From Dyadobacter sp. SG02 (lineage in GTDB: Bacteria > Bacteroidota > Bacteroidia > Cytophagales > Spirosomataceae): a stretch of DNA of 64,000 nt. Below, in pieces: positions 53,506 to 61,378 of the stretch. Position 1 is the first letter of the stretch; every line of letters starts with the position of its first letter. The notes beneath the pieces are model-generated. The model was not told the origin of the DNA. It searched no databases and was given only the letters and a program-made list of their open reading frames with translations. Location: contig NZ_FNYL01000007.1 of assembly GCF_900109045.1 (NCBI RefSeq), positions 62,001-126,000 on the forward strand, given 5' to 3'. The translations under genes and the position numbers were made by a program.

Positions 53506-53985
53506 TTATTTCTTCCCGGCGAACGAGCGCAGCATCCAGGTATTCTTTTCTTTGAACTGCATGAAACGGTTCACCATGTCGTTGGTACCGTCGTCGCTGG
53601 CTTCTTCGGTGGCGGTGAGGAGCTCGCGTTCGAGTGCGATGAGCTTGCCGAAATCGTCGAGCACGGCGTCCACCATGTCGAGGTCCTTCATGCCGATGGT
53701 GTTAATCTCCTTGATCTCCGATTCGTTGATATAATCCGCGAAACGGCTGTGCGGAGGCTTGCCCAGGGTCAGTACGCGTTCGGCGATCTCGTCGATCGTT
53801 TCCTGCGCATTGGTGTACAATTCTTCGAATTTAACGTGCAGGGTGAAAAAATTTTGCCCCTTGATATTCCAGTGGCAGCCTCTCAGTTTTTGATAATGAA
53901 TGTGATAGTTGGCGAGGTAGTCATTCAGCAGATCTACAACGGGTTTTACGTCGGTCTCGCTCAGACTGATTGCTTTGGCATCCAT
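53506..53985 (-). CDS. dps: Dps-family DNA-protecting ferritin-like protein
   Basis: 159 aa. The inter-subunit ferroxidase site is complete: HWNIKG (H38), FFTLHVKFEELY (H50), and ETIDEIAERV (D65, E69). Dps stores iron using peroxide as oxidant and binds DNA in starved or oxidatively stressed cells. Single gene with a terminator, divergent from the SYLF gene with 213 bp between starts. Confidence 0.95.
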   Translation of the reverse strand: MDAKAISLSETDVKPVVDLLNDYLANYHIHYQKLRGCHWNIKGQNFFTLHVKFEELYTNAQETIDEIAERVLTLGKPPHSRFADYINESEIKEINTIGMKDLDMVDAVLDDFGKLIALERELLTATEEASDDGTNDMVNRFMQFKEKNTWMLRSFAGKK

Positions 53986-54198
53986 AGTAAAATGTGGTTG
54001 GGGATTGACATTGTTTCCGGTAATTCTGTCATCAAAATCATACCAACGGATCAGAAACGGCGTAGTACTGCGTTAAAAGTTGCGGACGACGGCTTGTTGG
54101 CGTCCGGATGCGGGTTCCTGTTGTCGGAATGCGGTTTTCCGGGACTGACAGGCACGATCCTTGAAGTACTTTTTTATACCCATTAATCCCAATAATTT

Positions 54199-54876
54199 AT
54201 GTTCCTCAACAATTTGAAATCCATGAAAATGCAAGCCCTCCTCCTGATCGGCCTGGCCATTGCAGCCCCTTCTTTCGCACAGAACAAAGAAGAAGAAAAG
54301 ATAAACGCCGCCACCGCGGTACTCAGCGATTTTAACGGAATCCAGATACCCGCGCAGCTGATCGAGGCCTCCAAAGGCATTATCATCGTGCCGAGGATGA
54401 TCAACGGCGGCCTGATCGTCGGCGGAAAGCATGGCAGGGGACTGGCGATGATCAAACGGGAAGACGGCAAGTGGAGCGACCCGGTATTTGTGACGATCAC
54501 GGGCGGTAGCGTAGGCGCGCAGATCGGCGTGCAGGCGGTGGACCTGGTATTGGTATTCAAAAGCGACAAATCGCTCATGAATATCGAAAAAGGCGACTAT
54601 ACCCTCGGCGGTGACGTGTCGGTAGCCGCCGGGCCGGTGAGCAAGAATGCCTCCGCCACAACGGATTACAAGCTGGAAGCCGAAGTATATTCCTATTCAC
54701 GCGCCAAAGGCCTGTTCGCCGGCGTGACCGTGAACGGCGCCATGCTCGACGTCGATGTGCGGGCGAATACCGGCCTCTACGGCAGTAAAGCGACCGTCAA
54801 ATCGATTTTCACGGATTCGAATATTTCATCCAAAGCCGTCGACGACCTGCGCGAGGCACTGGACGACTTCAATTAA
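54199..54876 (+). CDS. SYLF (Ysc84) lipid-binding domain protein
   Basis: 225 aa with a Sec signal (MKMQALLLIGLAIAAPSFAQ; the ATG at 54199 or at residue 8 or 10 may be the true start). IIVPRMINGGLIVGGKHGRGL and YSYSRAKGLFAGVTVNGAMLDVD are the two signatures of the SYLF domain, which binds phosphoinositides in yeast Ysc84 and has an unknown ligand in bacteria. The small KTSC gene starts 8 bp later, so the two are an operon. Confidence 0.9.
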   Translation: MFLNNLKSMKMQALLLIGLAIAAPSFAQNKEEEKINAATAVLSDFNGIQIPAQLIEASKGIIIVPRMINGGLIVGGKHGRGLAMIKREDGKWSDPVFVTITGGSVGAQIGVQAVDLVLVFKSDKSLMNIEKGDYTLGGDVSVAAGPVSKNASATTDYKLEAEVYSYSRAKGLFAGVTVNGAMLDVDVRANTGLYGSKATVKSIFTDSNISSKAVDDLREALDDFN

Positions 54877-54884
54877 AATCCACC

Positions 54885-55082
54885 ATGCCATCCACCGTCG
54901 TTTCCCAAATGATCTACAACGAGGAAAAGGAAACATTGCGCATCGTATATGTTTCGGGGATGGTGTACGACTACAAAAACGTCCCCTGGGAAGTGTACCA
55001 GGCCATGAAAACCTCGGGTTCGAAGGGGACGTTTTTGAACAGGTATATTAAGGGGAATTTTGAGTTTGAGCGGGTTGAATGA
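54885..55082 (+). CDS. KTSC-domain small protein
   Basis: 65 aa. MPSTVVSQMIYNEEKETLRIVYVSGMVYDYKNVPWEVYQAMKTSGSKGTFLNRYIKGNFEF is the entire KTSC domain (PF13619): S-x-I-Y-x-x-x-x-x-L-x-I-x-F... Y-x-x-V-P and K-x-S-x-G-x-F. In the final block the family Cys is replaced (KTSGSKGTFLN). Known only as a small nucleic-acid-linked or RNA-related domain. Its last codons and stop overlap the start of repeat element B. Confidence 0.85.
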   Translation: MPSTVVSQMIYNEEKETLRIVYVSGMVYDYKNVPWEVYQAMKTSGSKGTFLNRYIKGNFEFERVE

Positions 55083-55218
55083 CTGAATAGTCAGGTATTG
55101 TTCAGAGTTGTCAGATGCATTTTTTGAAATACCAAGACTACCTCTGACTAATCACTAATTCCCCCATTCCACGGCGGCTCATCGCTCCGGCGACCCGGTC
55201 ACTCATTCATAATTCATC
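55077..55218. repeat. Element B: degraded GTCA-array palindrome
   Basis: It starts over the stop codon of the KTSC gene (GAATGACTGAATAGTCAGG). GTCA at 55090 and 55110 with GTTCA at 55100 keep the 10-bp phase; on the other arm TGAC at 55145 has a degenerate AGAC 10 bp before it. It ends in ACTCATTCATAATTCAT and contains a damaged version of the CCACAGCGGCTC core. The remainder to the TonB receptor start (55219-55427) is a leader without a supported gene. Confidence 0.7.
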
Positions 55219-55427
55219 GCGGTGCAAGCCGCTAAATGCCGTTAGGCATGTAATATTGGTAGCAAAATTCCCTGCACAGATGCTTTTAATGCCCTTGGCA
55301 TGCAACTTTCACGCATCGTTCCCATTTCAACTTTACAAAAAATGAGCGCTTTGGTACGTTGGGCGCAACGTAGTTTTTCTCTTACTTTGCGATATTTCCA
55401 ATTGGATATAACGCTGGCGTCGCTCTC

Positions 55428-57974
55428 ATGAAAAGATTTTTTACTGCATTAATTTTAATACTCCCACTCACGCTTAGGGCGCAAACTGAAACCGACACAT
55501 TGAAAGCGCGTGCGCTCGACGAGGTGGTGGTGACGGCCTCGCGGGTGATCGAAAGCATTCTCGTATCGCCGGTGAGCGTGCAGAAGGTGAGTGCCAAAGC
55601 TACGGCGCTGTCGCCGGCATTGTCGTTTTTCGATGCGCTCGAAAATGTGCAGGGCGTGCATATGATCACTCCTTCGATGGGTTTCAAGGTGTTGAATGCG
55701 AGAGGGTTTTCCAATACAACCAATGTGCGTTTCGCGCAGCTGACCGACGGGATGGATGTGCAATCTCCGCACATCGGCGGGGCGATCGGCAACTCACTCG
55801 GGCCGACGGACCTCGATATTGCCAGCATTGAAATATTGCCCGGCACGGCTTCGGCATTATACGGAATGAACACCGTGAATGGGCTGGCGAATTTTTTCAC
55901 CAAAAATCCCTTCAATTCAGAAGGCCTTTCGGTCCAGCAAAAAACGGCGATTAACCACCTGAACGACAGCCATAGCAGCGCAAAGCCGTTCACAGAAACG
56001 ACGATCCGTTATGCCAAAGTCATTACCCCGAAATTTGCATTTAAAGTCAACGGCGCATTCACCAAAGGTTATGACTGGATCGCCTCCGACCAGACCGAGC
56101 TCATTGGGAATGCCAACAGCAGTACGCAGCTTTTCGGGGCGGATAACCCGGCCAGCGACCCGGTGAACAAATATGGCAACGAAAGTTCCAACCGGAAGAC
56201 CGTCACATTGGGTGGCAAACGCTACGTGGTGAGCCGCACCGGCTACCAGGAAGCGGAGGTGGTGGATTATAACTTGCAGAATATCAAAGGCGACGCGGGC
56301 CTTTACTTCAAAGTAGCCCCAGGCGCCATGTTGACCTACACCTACCATTTCGGCCTGCTGGATAATGTGTACCAACGCGCCAACCGTTTCCGTCTTGAAA
56401 ATTACCTCATACAGCAGCAAGGTATCCAGTACCAGTCGGCCTCGGTACAGGCTAAGTTGTATATCAATTCCGAAAATACCGGCCGCTCCTACAACCTGCG
56501 CTCGATGGCGGAGAACATGGACCGCAGCTATAAATCCGACAACGACTGGTATGCAGATTTCACCAAAGGCTTCAACAGCGCCGTCACTGGCGGGGCTGCG
56601 GTGGCGGACGCGATGCGGCAAGCCCGCGCGGCAGCCGATGCGGGTCGTTACCTGCCCGGCACCGGCACTTTCAATGCCCAACTACAAAAATTGCAGGACA
56701 TCAATAACTGGGATGTGGGCGCCGCATTGCGCGTGAAAGCGGATTTTGTCCATGCCGAAGCACAGGTAAGCCTCACCGAAAAGTACCTCAAAACCTGGAA
56801 AGGCAAATACGAGCTCGATATCCTGCTAGGCGCCGACCACCGGACCTATATCATCGTGCCGGATGGTAATTATTTCGTGAACCCGGAGCCCGGAAAAGAT
56901 GGCAAAAGCATTACATATGGTAAAACGGGCGGGTTTGTTTCTCTGAATAAAGATTTGATTCAGAAGAAATTACGGCTCGGAGTGATCCTGCGGGCGGATA
57001 AGAACGACTATTTCAAAACGACGTTCAACCCGCGGTTATCGGCCGTTTACAGTCCGGTTCACGACCACAATATCCGCGTTTCGTTCCAGACCGGCTATCG
57101 CTTTCCGAGCATTTTCGAAGCGTACAGCAATGTCAACAGCGGCGGGGTGAAGCGGGTAGGAGGGCTGCCGGTGATGTCGCAGGGCATTTTCGAGAATGCG
57201 TGGCTGGCGAACTCCATCACCAGCTTCCAGGCGGCTGTTTTGAATGATATTAATCAAAATAGCCTCACACAGGACGCCGCGATCGAGAAGAACAAGGGTT
57301 TACTTAAAAAGAACACCTACACCTACCTGAAACCCGAGCACACGAAAACCTGGGAAGCGGGTTACAAGGGCCTTTTCTTCGGCAGGGCATTGTTTGTGAA
57401 TGCGGATCTGTATTTCAACCGGTACAGCAATTTCATCGCGCAGACCAACATGAATGTACCCGTATCGACCGACGCAGCCACAATCCCGCACGACCTCTAC
57501 GACAAATCTCGCCAGGCGCAATACCGGATGTACACCAACTCGCGCTCGATCATCAACAATTACGGTTTCAGTGCGGGGTTGAACTACCAATGGGAGAAAA
57601 AATGGGTTTTCGGCGTCAATACCACCTTCGCCAAACTCAAAAACGCCGAAAACCAGGACGGCCTCGAAGACGGCTTCAACACGCCGAAATGGATGTGGAA
57701 CGCCTCCGTTTCCCGCACCAACCTCCTCGGCAATATGGATGCTACCATCTCCTACAAATGGCAATCAGGCTACTATTCGCAAACCTTCCTGGTCACAGGC
57801 AACGTGCCGTCATACAGCAGCCTCGACGCCCAGGTGACTTACCGCATACCTGCACTGAAAAGCCTGGTCAAGGTTGGGGCGAGTAATTTGCTGAACAAAT
57901 ACTACGTCTCTTTCCTCGGTGGCCCGTCGGTAGGGGGAATGTACTACGTTACGGTCGTGTTTAATGTTGAATGA
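55428..57974 (+). CDS. TonB-dependent outer-membrane receptor (non-SusC)
   Basis: 848 aa. Short signal MKRFFTALILILPLTLRA, then directly the TonB-box/plug (LDEVVVTASRVIESILVSPVSV, SFFDALENVQGVHMITPSMGFKVLNARGFSNTTNVRF, IEILPGTASALYGMNTVNGLANFFTK) with no carboxypeptidase-like domain, so it is a classical TonB receptor for a siderophore, cofactor or small nutrient rather than a SusC transporter. The barrel ends KYYVSFLGGPSVGGMYYVTVVFNVE. The stop codon lies inside repeat element C. Confidence 0.92.
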   Translation: MKRFFTALILILPLTLRAQTETDTLKARALDEVVVTASRVIESILVSPVSVQKVSAKATALSPALSFFDALENVQGVHMITPSMGFKVLNARGFSNTTNVRFAQLTDGMDVQSPHIGGAIGNSLGPTDLDIASIEILPGTASALYGMNTVNGLANFFTKNPFNSEGLSVQQKTAINHLNDSHSSAKPFTETTIRYAKVITPKFAFKVNGAFTKGYDWIASDQTELIGNANSSTQLFGADNPASDPVNKYGNESSNRKTVTLGGKRYVVSRTGYQEAEVVDYNLQNIKGDAGLYFKVAPGAMLTYTYHFGLLDNVYQRANRFRLENYLIQQQGIQYQSASVQAKLYINSENTGRSYNLRSMAENMDRSYKSDNDWYADFTKGFNSAVTGGAAVADAMRQARAAADAGRYLPGTGTFNAQLQKLQDINNWDVGAALRVKADFVHAEAQVSLTEKYLKTWKGKYELDILLGADHRTYIIVPDGNYFVNPEPGKDGKSITYGKTGGFVSLNKDLIQKKLRLGVILRADKNDYFKTTFNPRLSAVYSPVHDHNIRVSFQTGYRFPSIFEAYSNVNSGGVKRVGGLPVMSQGIFENAWLANSITSFQAAVLNDINQNSLTQDAAIEKNKGLLKKNTYTYLKPEHTKTWEAGYKGLFFGRALFVNADLYFNRYSNFIAQTNMNVPVSTDAATIPHDLYDKSRQAQYRMYTNSRSIINNYGFSAGLNYQWEKKWVFGVNTTFAKLKNAENQDGLEDGFNTPKWMWNASVSRTNLLGNMDATISYKWQSGYYSQTFLVTGNVPSYSSLDAQVTYRIPALKSLVKVGASNLLNKYYVSFLGGPSVGGMYYVTVVFNVE

Positions 57975-58145
57975 GTGAATAGTCAAATGTGGTCAGGTCT
58001 TGTCATGAGAAGTCAGGTATTGTCATGAGTGGTCAGGTATTGTCATGAGTAGTCAGGTATGGTCAGAAATCGATATTTGCAATAGGAAAATCTGACCACT
58101 CATGACCATTCATGACTAATCTTGACAAGACCTGACCGCTCATTG
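57968..58145. repeat. Element C: nine-unit 10-bp GTCA array with inverted arm
   Basis: Nine GTCA on the + strand lie exactly 10 bp apart (57982 to 58062), and five TGAC exactly 10 bp apart on the opposite arm (58093 to 58133). A 20-bp double unit (TGTCATGAGxxGTCAGGTAT) is repeated three times at 58001, 58021 and 58041. A perfect 15-bp complement links GGTCAGGTCTTGTCA (57991-58005) with TGACAAGACCTGACC on the right arm. The element begins over the TonB receptor stop and ends 11 bp before the stop of the GMC gene. Confidence 0.9.
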
Positions 58146-58156
58146 AAAAATTGCCC

Positions 58157-59869
58157 TCATATGTTCCCTTTCCGCATCTGCGCCACGGCGTAATCGGCAG
58201 CACGGGCGGTGAGCGCCATGTAGGTTAGCGAGGGGTTTTGGGTGGCGGTGGATGTCATGCAGGCGCCGTCGGTGACGAATACGTTCGGGACGTGGTGCAT
58301 CTGGTTCCATTTGTTGAGCATGGAGGTTTTTGCGTCCTTCCCCATTCTGGCACCGCCCATTTCGTGGTTTTCGCTGCCGGGGTTCCGTTGCGTGTCGCCG
58401 GTTTTGATGTTTTTGAAACCGGCCCTATCGAGCATCTCGCTGAGTTCGGTGTAAAAATCCTTCACCATTTTCATGTCGTTGTCGTCGAACGACACATTCA
58501 TGCGCAGCTGCGGAATGCCCCAGTCGTCTTTCAGACTTTCGTGGAGTGAAATGAAATTGGTTTCTTTGGTAACTACCTCGCCCATCATCTGCGCGCCCAG
58601 CGACCAGCCGCTTTCGTCCGGCGCAAACAGGCTGTTTTTCAACGATTCGCCGAGTCCGTCGTTCGCATTCCCGACTTTGGAAGCGGAAAACGAAGTGGCA
58701 TAACCGCGAAGGAAATCGGTTTCCTGCTTGAAAACATTGCGAAAACGGGGGATGTAGGCCCCATTCGGGCGGCGGCCGTCAACGGTGCGGTCGTGATAAC
58801 CGTCGAAGTCTGCGCTCACCCGGCCGCGATAGTTGTGAAAACCGATGAATTTGCCCAGAACCCCGCTGTCGTTGCCTAACCCGTTCGGGAAGCGGCTGGA
58901 TTTGGAATTGAGCAAAATCAGGTTTGAATTGATGGCGGAGGCATTGATGAAGATGATTTTGGCATAATACTCGGTCATTTGCTTCGTCTGTGCGTCCACC
59001 ACGCGCACGCCCGTAGCGCGCTTTTTCTTTTCATCATAAATCACCGAATGCACCACCGAATGCGGCCTCAATGTAAGATTACCCGTCTTTTCTGCCCAGG
59101 GTAATGTGGCTGCATTGGTACTGAAATACCCGCCGAACGGACAACCGCGCTGGCACATATTGCGGTGCTGGCATTTGGCGCGGCCCTGCTGGGTGTGGAT
59201 CGGCTGCGGATCGGTAATGTGTGCGGCGCGGCCGATGATCACCGGACGGGTACCTTTGTAATTTTTCGCGGTTTGGTCGCTGAAATGCTTTTCCACGCAG
59301 CTCATTTCGTGCGGGGGCAGAAACTCGCCGTCGGGCAGCTGTGGCAGCCCATCCTTGTTCCCCGAAATACCCGCGAACTTCTCCACATAGCTGTACCAGG
59401 GCGCTATATCCTTGTATCGGATCGGCCAGTCGGTTGCGAACCCATCGCGGGCAGGACCCTCGAAATCGTAATCCGACCACCGCTGCGTCTGCCGCGCCCA
59501 CAACAGCGAGCGACCGCCGACCTGGTAACCGCGCATCCAGCTGAACGGCTGGTCCTGCACATACGGGTGCTCGTAATCCTTCACCACGAAATGCATCGCA
59601 TCCTCCCTGAAAATGTAATGTTTGCTGGCCATCGGGCTCGCCTCGCGGACGGCAAGCGGCGGCAACCCGCGGTGTTCGAACTCCCACGGCATCATATTCG
59701 TGGTGGGGTAATCTACAATATGCTTCACATCGCGCCCGCGTTCGAGCACGAGGGTTTTCAATCCTTTTTCGGTCAGTTCCTTCGCCGCCCAGCCTCCGCT
59801 GATCCCGGTCCCCACAACGATCGCGTCAAAAGTTTGCGCCTTAATGGCGTCGATATTGAAATAGGCCAT
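58157..59869 (-). CDS. GMC-family FAD-dependent oxidoreductase
   Basis: 570 aa. FAD-binding GTGISGGWAAKELTEKGL and VLERGRD, GMC signature YQVGGRSLLWARQTQRW, a Cys-rich CQHRNMCQRGCPFGG, and the C-terminal catalytic pair in NHEMGGARMG and NPSLTYMALTARAADY. It belongs to the choline/gluconate/fructose-dehydrogenase-like Bacteroidota group that oxidises sugar hydroxyls (some at C3) and usually has a Tat-exported gluconate 2-dehydrogenase subunit 3 beside it; none is seen here. The region directly upstream of the ATG is a tandem repeat, so its promoter is unusual. Confidence 0.9.
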   Translation of the reverse strand: MAYFNIDAIKAQTFDAIVVGTGISGGWAAKELTEKGLKTLVLERGRDVKHIVDYPTTNMMPWEFEHRGLPPLAVREASPMASKHYIFREDAMHFVVKDYEHPYVQDQPFSWMRGYQVGGRSLLWARQTQRWSDYDFEGPARDGFATDWPIRYKDIAPWYSYVEKFAGISGNKDGLPQLPDGEFLPPHEMSCVEKHFSDQTAKNYKGTRPVIIGRAAHITDPQPIHTQQGRAKCQHRNMCQRGCPFGGYFSTNAATLPWAEKTGNLTLRPHSVVHSVIYDEKKKRATGVRVVDAQTKQMTEYYAKIIFINASAINSNLILLNSKSSRFPNGLGNDSGVLGKFIGFHNYRGRVSADFDGYHDRTVDGRRPNGAYIPRFRNVFKQETDFLRGYATSFSASKVGNANDGLGESLKNSLFAPDESGWSLGAQMMGEVVTKETNFISLHESLKDDWGIPQLRMNVSFDDNDMKMVKDFYTELSEMLDRAGFKNIKTGDTQRNPGSENHEMGGARMGKDAKTSMLNKWNQMHHVPNVFVTDGACMTSTATQNPSLTYMALTARAADYAVAQMRKGNI

Positions 59870-60151
59870 TTTTTAATGATTGAATGATTGAATGATTGAA
59901 TGAATGAATGAATGAATGAGCCGCTGTGGAACAGTGAATGAGTGAATTTTGAATGAGTCGCTGTGGAACAGGAATGAGTGAATGAGTGAATGAGTGAATG
60001 AGTGAATTTTGAATGAGCCGCTGTGGAACAGTGAATGGTCACTTATAGTCAGGTGTTATGCTGTAATTAGAATACTATTAATGACTACATGTGACAACAA
60101 ATGACGATTCTTGACAACAAATGACTATTCACTCATTCACTCATTCAAAAT
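59870..60151. repeat. Element D: tandem repeats plus inverted copy of element A
   Basis: Left part: TGAA and TGAATGAT tandem units (59878-59919) begin 8 bp from the GMC start codon, and a GAATGAGT 8-mer is repeated 4.5 times (59972-60007). A 21-bp sequence with core CCGCTGTGGAACAG occurs three times (59914, 59951, 60011). Right part 60003-60151 is a near-identical inverted copy of element A, with TGAC at 60082, 60092, 60102, 60112 and 60122 and GTCA at 60038 and 60048. It lacks one 10-bp unit compared with A. Its end contains the stop codon of the esterase gene. Confidence 0.88.
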
Positions 60152-61332
60152 TTCCGAAACAGCCTCGGCAGTAACGAATCGTGCAGGAGCAATCGCCACG
60201 TGCCCCAGTCGTGGGCGCCTTCGCCAGCGATGGAGTAGTCGTGTTTCACGCCGATTTTTTCCAGGGCGGCATGCGTGGCGGCCGATCTTTTGCCGATGGC
60301 TTCCTGTTGTTCGTTGCCTCCGAGGCCTACGAGCAGGTAATTTACTTTATCCTTGATTTTGGGATCATTGAAGAATGCCGGGTTCAGTTTTTCCGGTTCC
60401 AGATCGCCTGCGCTCAATATGCCGAAAGAGCTGAACAAGTCTATCGCATTGAAACCCACGGCTTCCGTATGCCTGCCACCCATCGAAAGTCCGGAGATCG
60501 CCCGTCCTTTGCGGTCTTTCACAGTACTATAATGTGCATCCACAAACGGCACGATCTGCTTGCGTAACTCTGCTTCAAACAGCTTGTAGGTTTTGTCTAA
60601 ATGCTTAGGATCGCTACGGTGGATTACCTGGTTGTTCGGCATGGCGATGATCATCGGCACGATTTTTCCTTCCGCCAGCAGGTTATCCGCGATGAAATTG
60701 GCCCGCCCGTCGAGCGTCCAACCCGAAGCCAACTCGCCGCTGCCGCCGAGCAGGTACAGCACCGGATATTTCTTCTTCGGATCGTAACCCGGCGGTGTAT
60801 ATACAAACATTTCGCGCTCGCCATTCAGCACATCGGAATGGTAAATATGCCTCGTAATGCTCCCGTGCGGCACATTGCGCGCGTCGTAATACGCGGTCCC
60901 GCTCCCGTGTACGACGAGGTTGCTGTATCCCGGTTGATTCGAAGTACCTGTGAATGTATTGTTCGGATCGGCCACGGCTACCCCGTCGATCAGGAAACGG
61001 TACACATAAATATTCGGCGTCACCGGCCCGACCGTAAGCGTCCAAAGACCACTTCCGTCTTTCGTGAACGGGATATTGGCTTTGCTTTTCAACGCGAGCA
61101 GGATCGGCCCGCCTGTCAGCTCCACTTTCTGTGCCTCCGGCGCTTTGAGGCGGAATGTAATGGTGTGATCATCTTTTACCTCCGGGGAAATGACATTGCC
61201 GCCGTACGGTACCAGTTGCTCCGTATTCTTCTGCGGCGCCCAGTCGAGGTTGACGTTCGCCTGCTGGGCTGTGGCGAGCAGCGGTGTTGCCAGCAGGGAA
61301 GAAATGATCATGTAGTGTTTTAAGGGTTTCAT
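60145..61332 (-). CDS. Secreted CE1-like esterase with N-terminal E-set/CBM48-like domain
   Basis: 395 aa from ATG 61332 (another ATG 12 bp upstream). Signal MKPLKHYMIISSLLATPLLATAQ. Residues ~35-130 are an immunoglobulin-like E-set domain (ITFRLKAPEAQKVELTGG, LWTLTVGPVTPNIYVYRFLIDGVAV). Then an alpha/beta hydrolase core with GLSMGGRHTEAVGF (nucleophile Ser), YLLVGLGG and GEGAHDWGTWR (His). Matches feruloyl or acetyl-xylan esterases with fused E-set domain. 46 bp downstream of the LacI gene on the same strand, so likely the same operon. Confidence 0.9.
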   Translation of the reverse strand: MKPLKHYMIISSLLATPLLATAQQANVNLDWAPQKNTEQLVPYGGNVISPEVKDDHTITFRLKAPEAQKVELTGGPILLALKSKANIPFTKDGSGLWTLTVGPVTPNIYVYRFLIDGVAVADPNNTFTGTSNQPGYSNLVVHGSGTAYYDARNVPHGSITRHIYHSDVLNGEREMFVYTPPGYDPKKKYPVLYLLGGSGELASGWTLDGRANFIADNLLAEGKIVPMIIAMPNNQVIHRSDPKHLDKTYKLFEAELRKQIVPFVDAHYSTVKDRKGRAISGLSMGGRHTEAVGFNAIDLFSSFGILSAGDLEPEKLNPAFFNDPKIKDKVNYLLVGLGGNEQQEAIGKRSAATHAALEKIGVKHDYSIAGEGAHDWGTWRLLLHDSLLPRLFRKF

Positions 61333-61378
61333 CAGGATTTGCATTTGGAAAGAAAGACGAGGAAAAGGGCGGGATACT

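Noticed and set aside
57968..58145. CRISPR-like array
   Set aside because: Units are only 10 bp with no conserved long repeat or unique spacers, arms are inverted, and no cas genes are present.
59773..60042. Open frame with Thr/His/Ser-rich protein on the minus strand
   Set aside because: It is a translation of the tandem repeats in element D; the amino acid periodicity reflects DNA repeats, not a protein.
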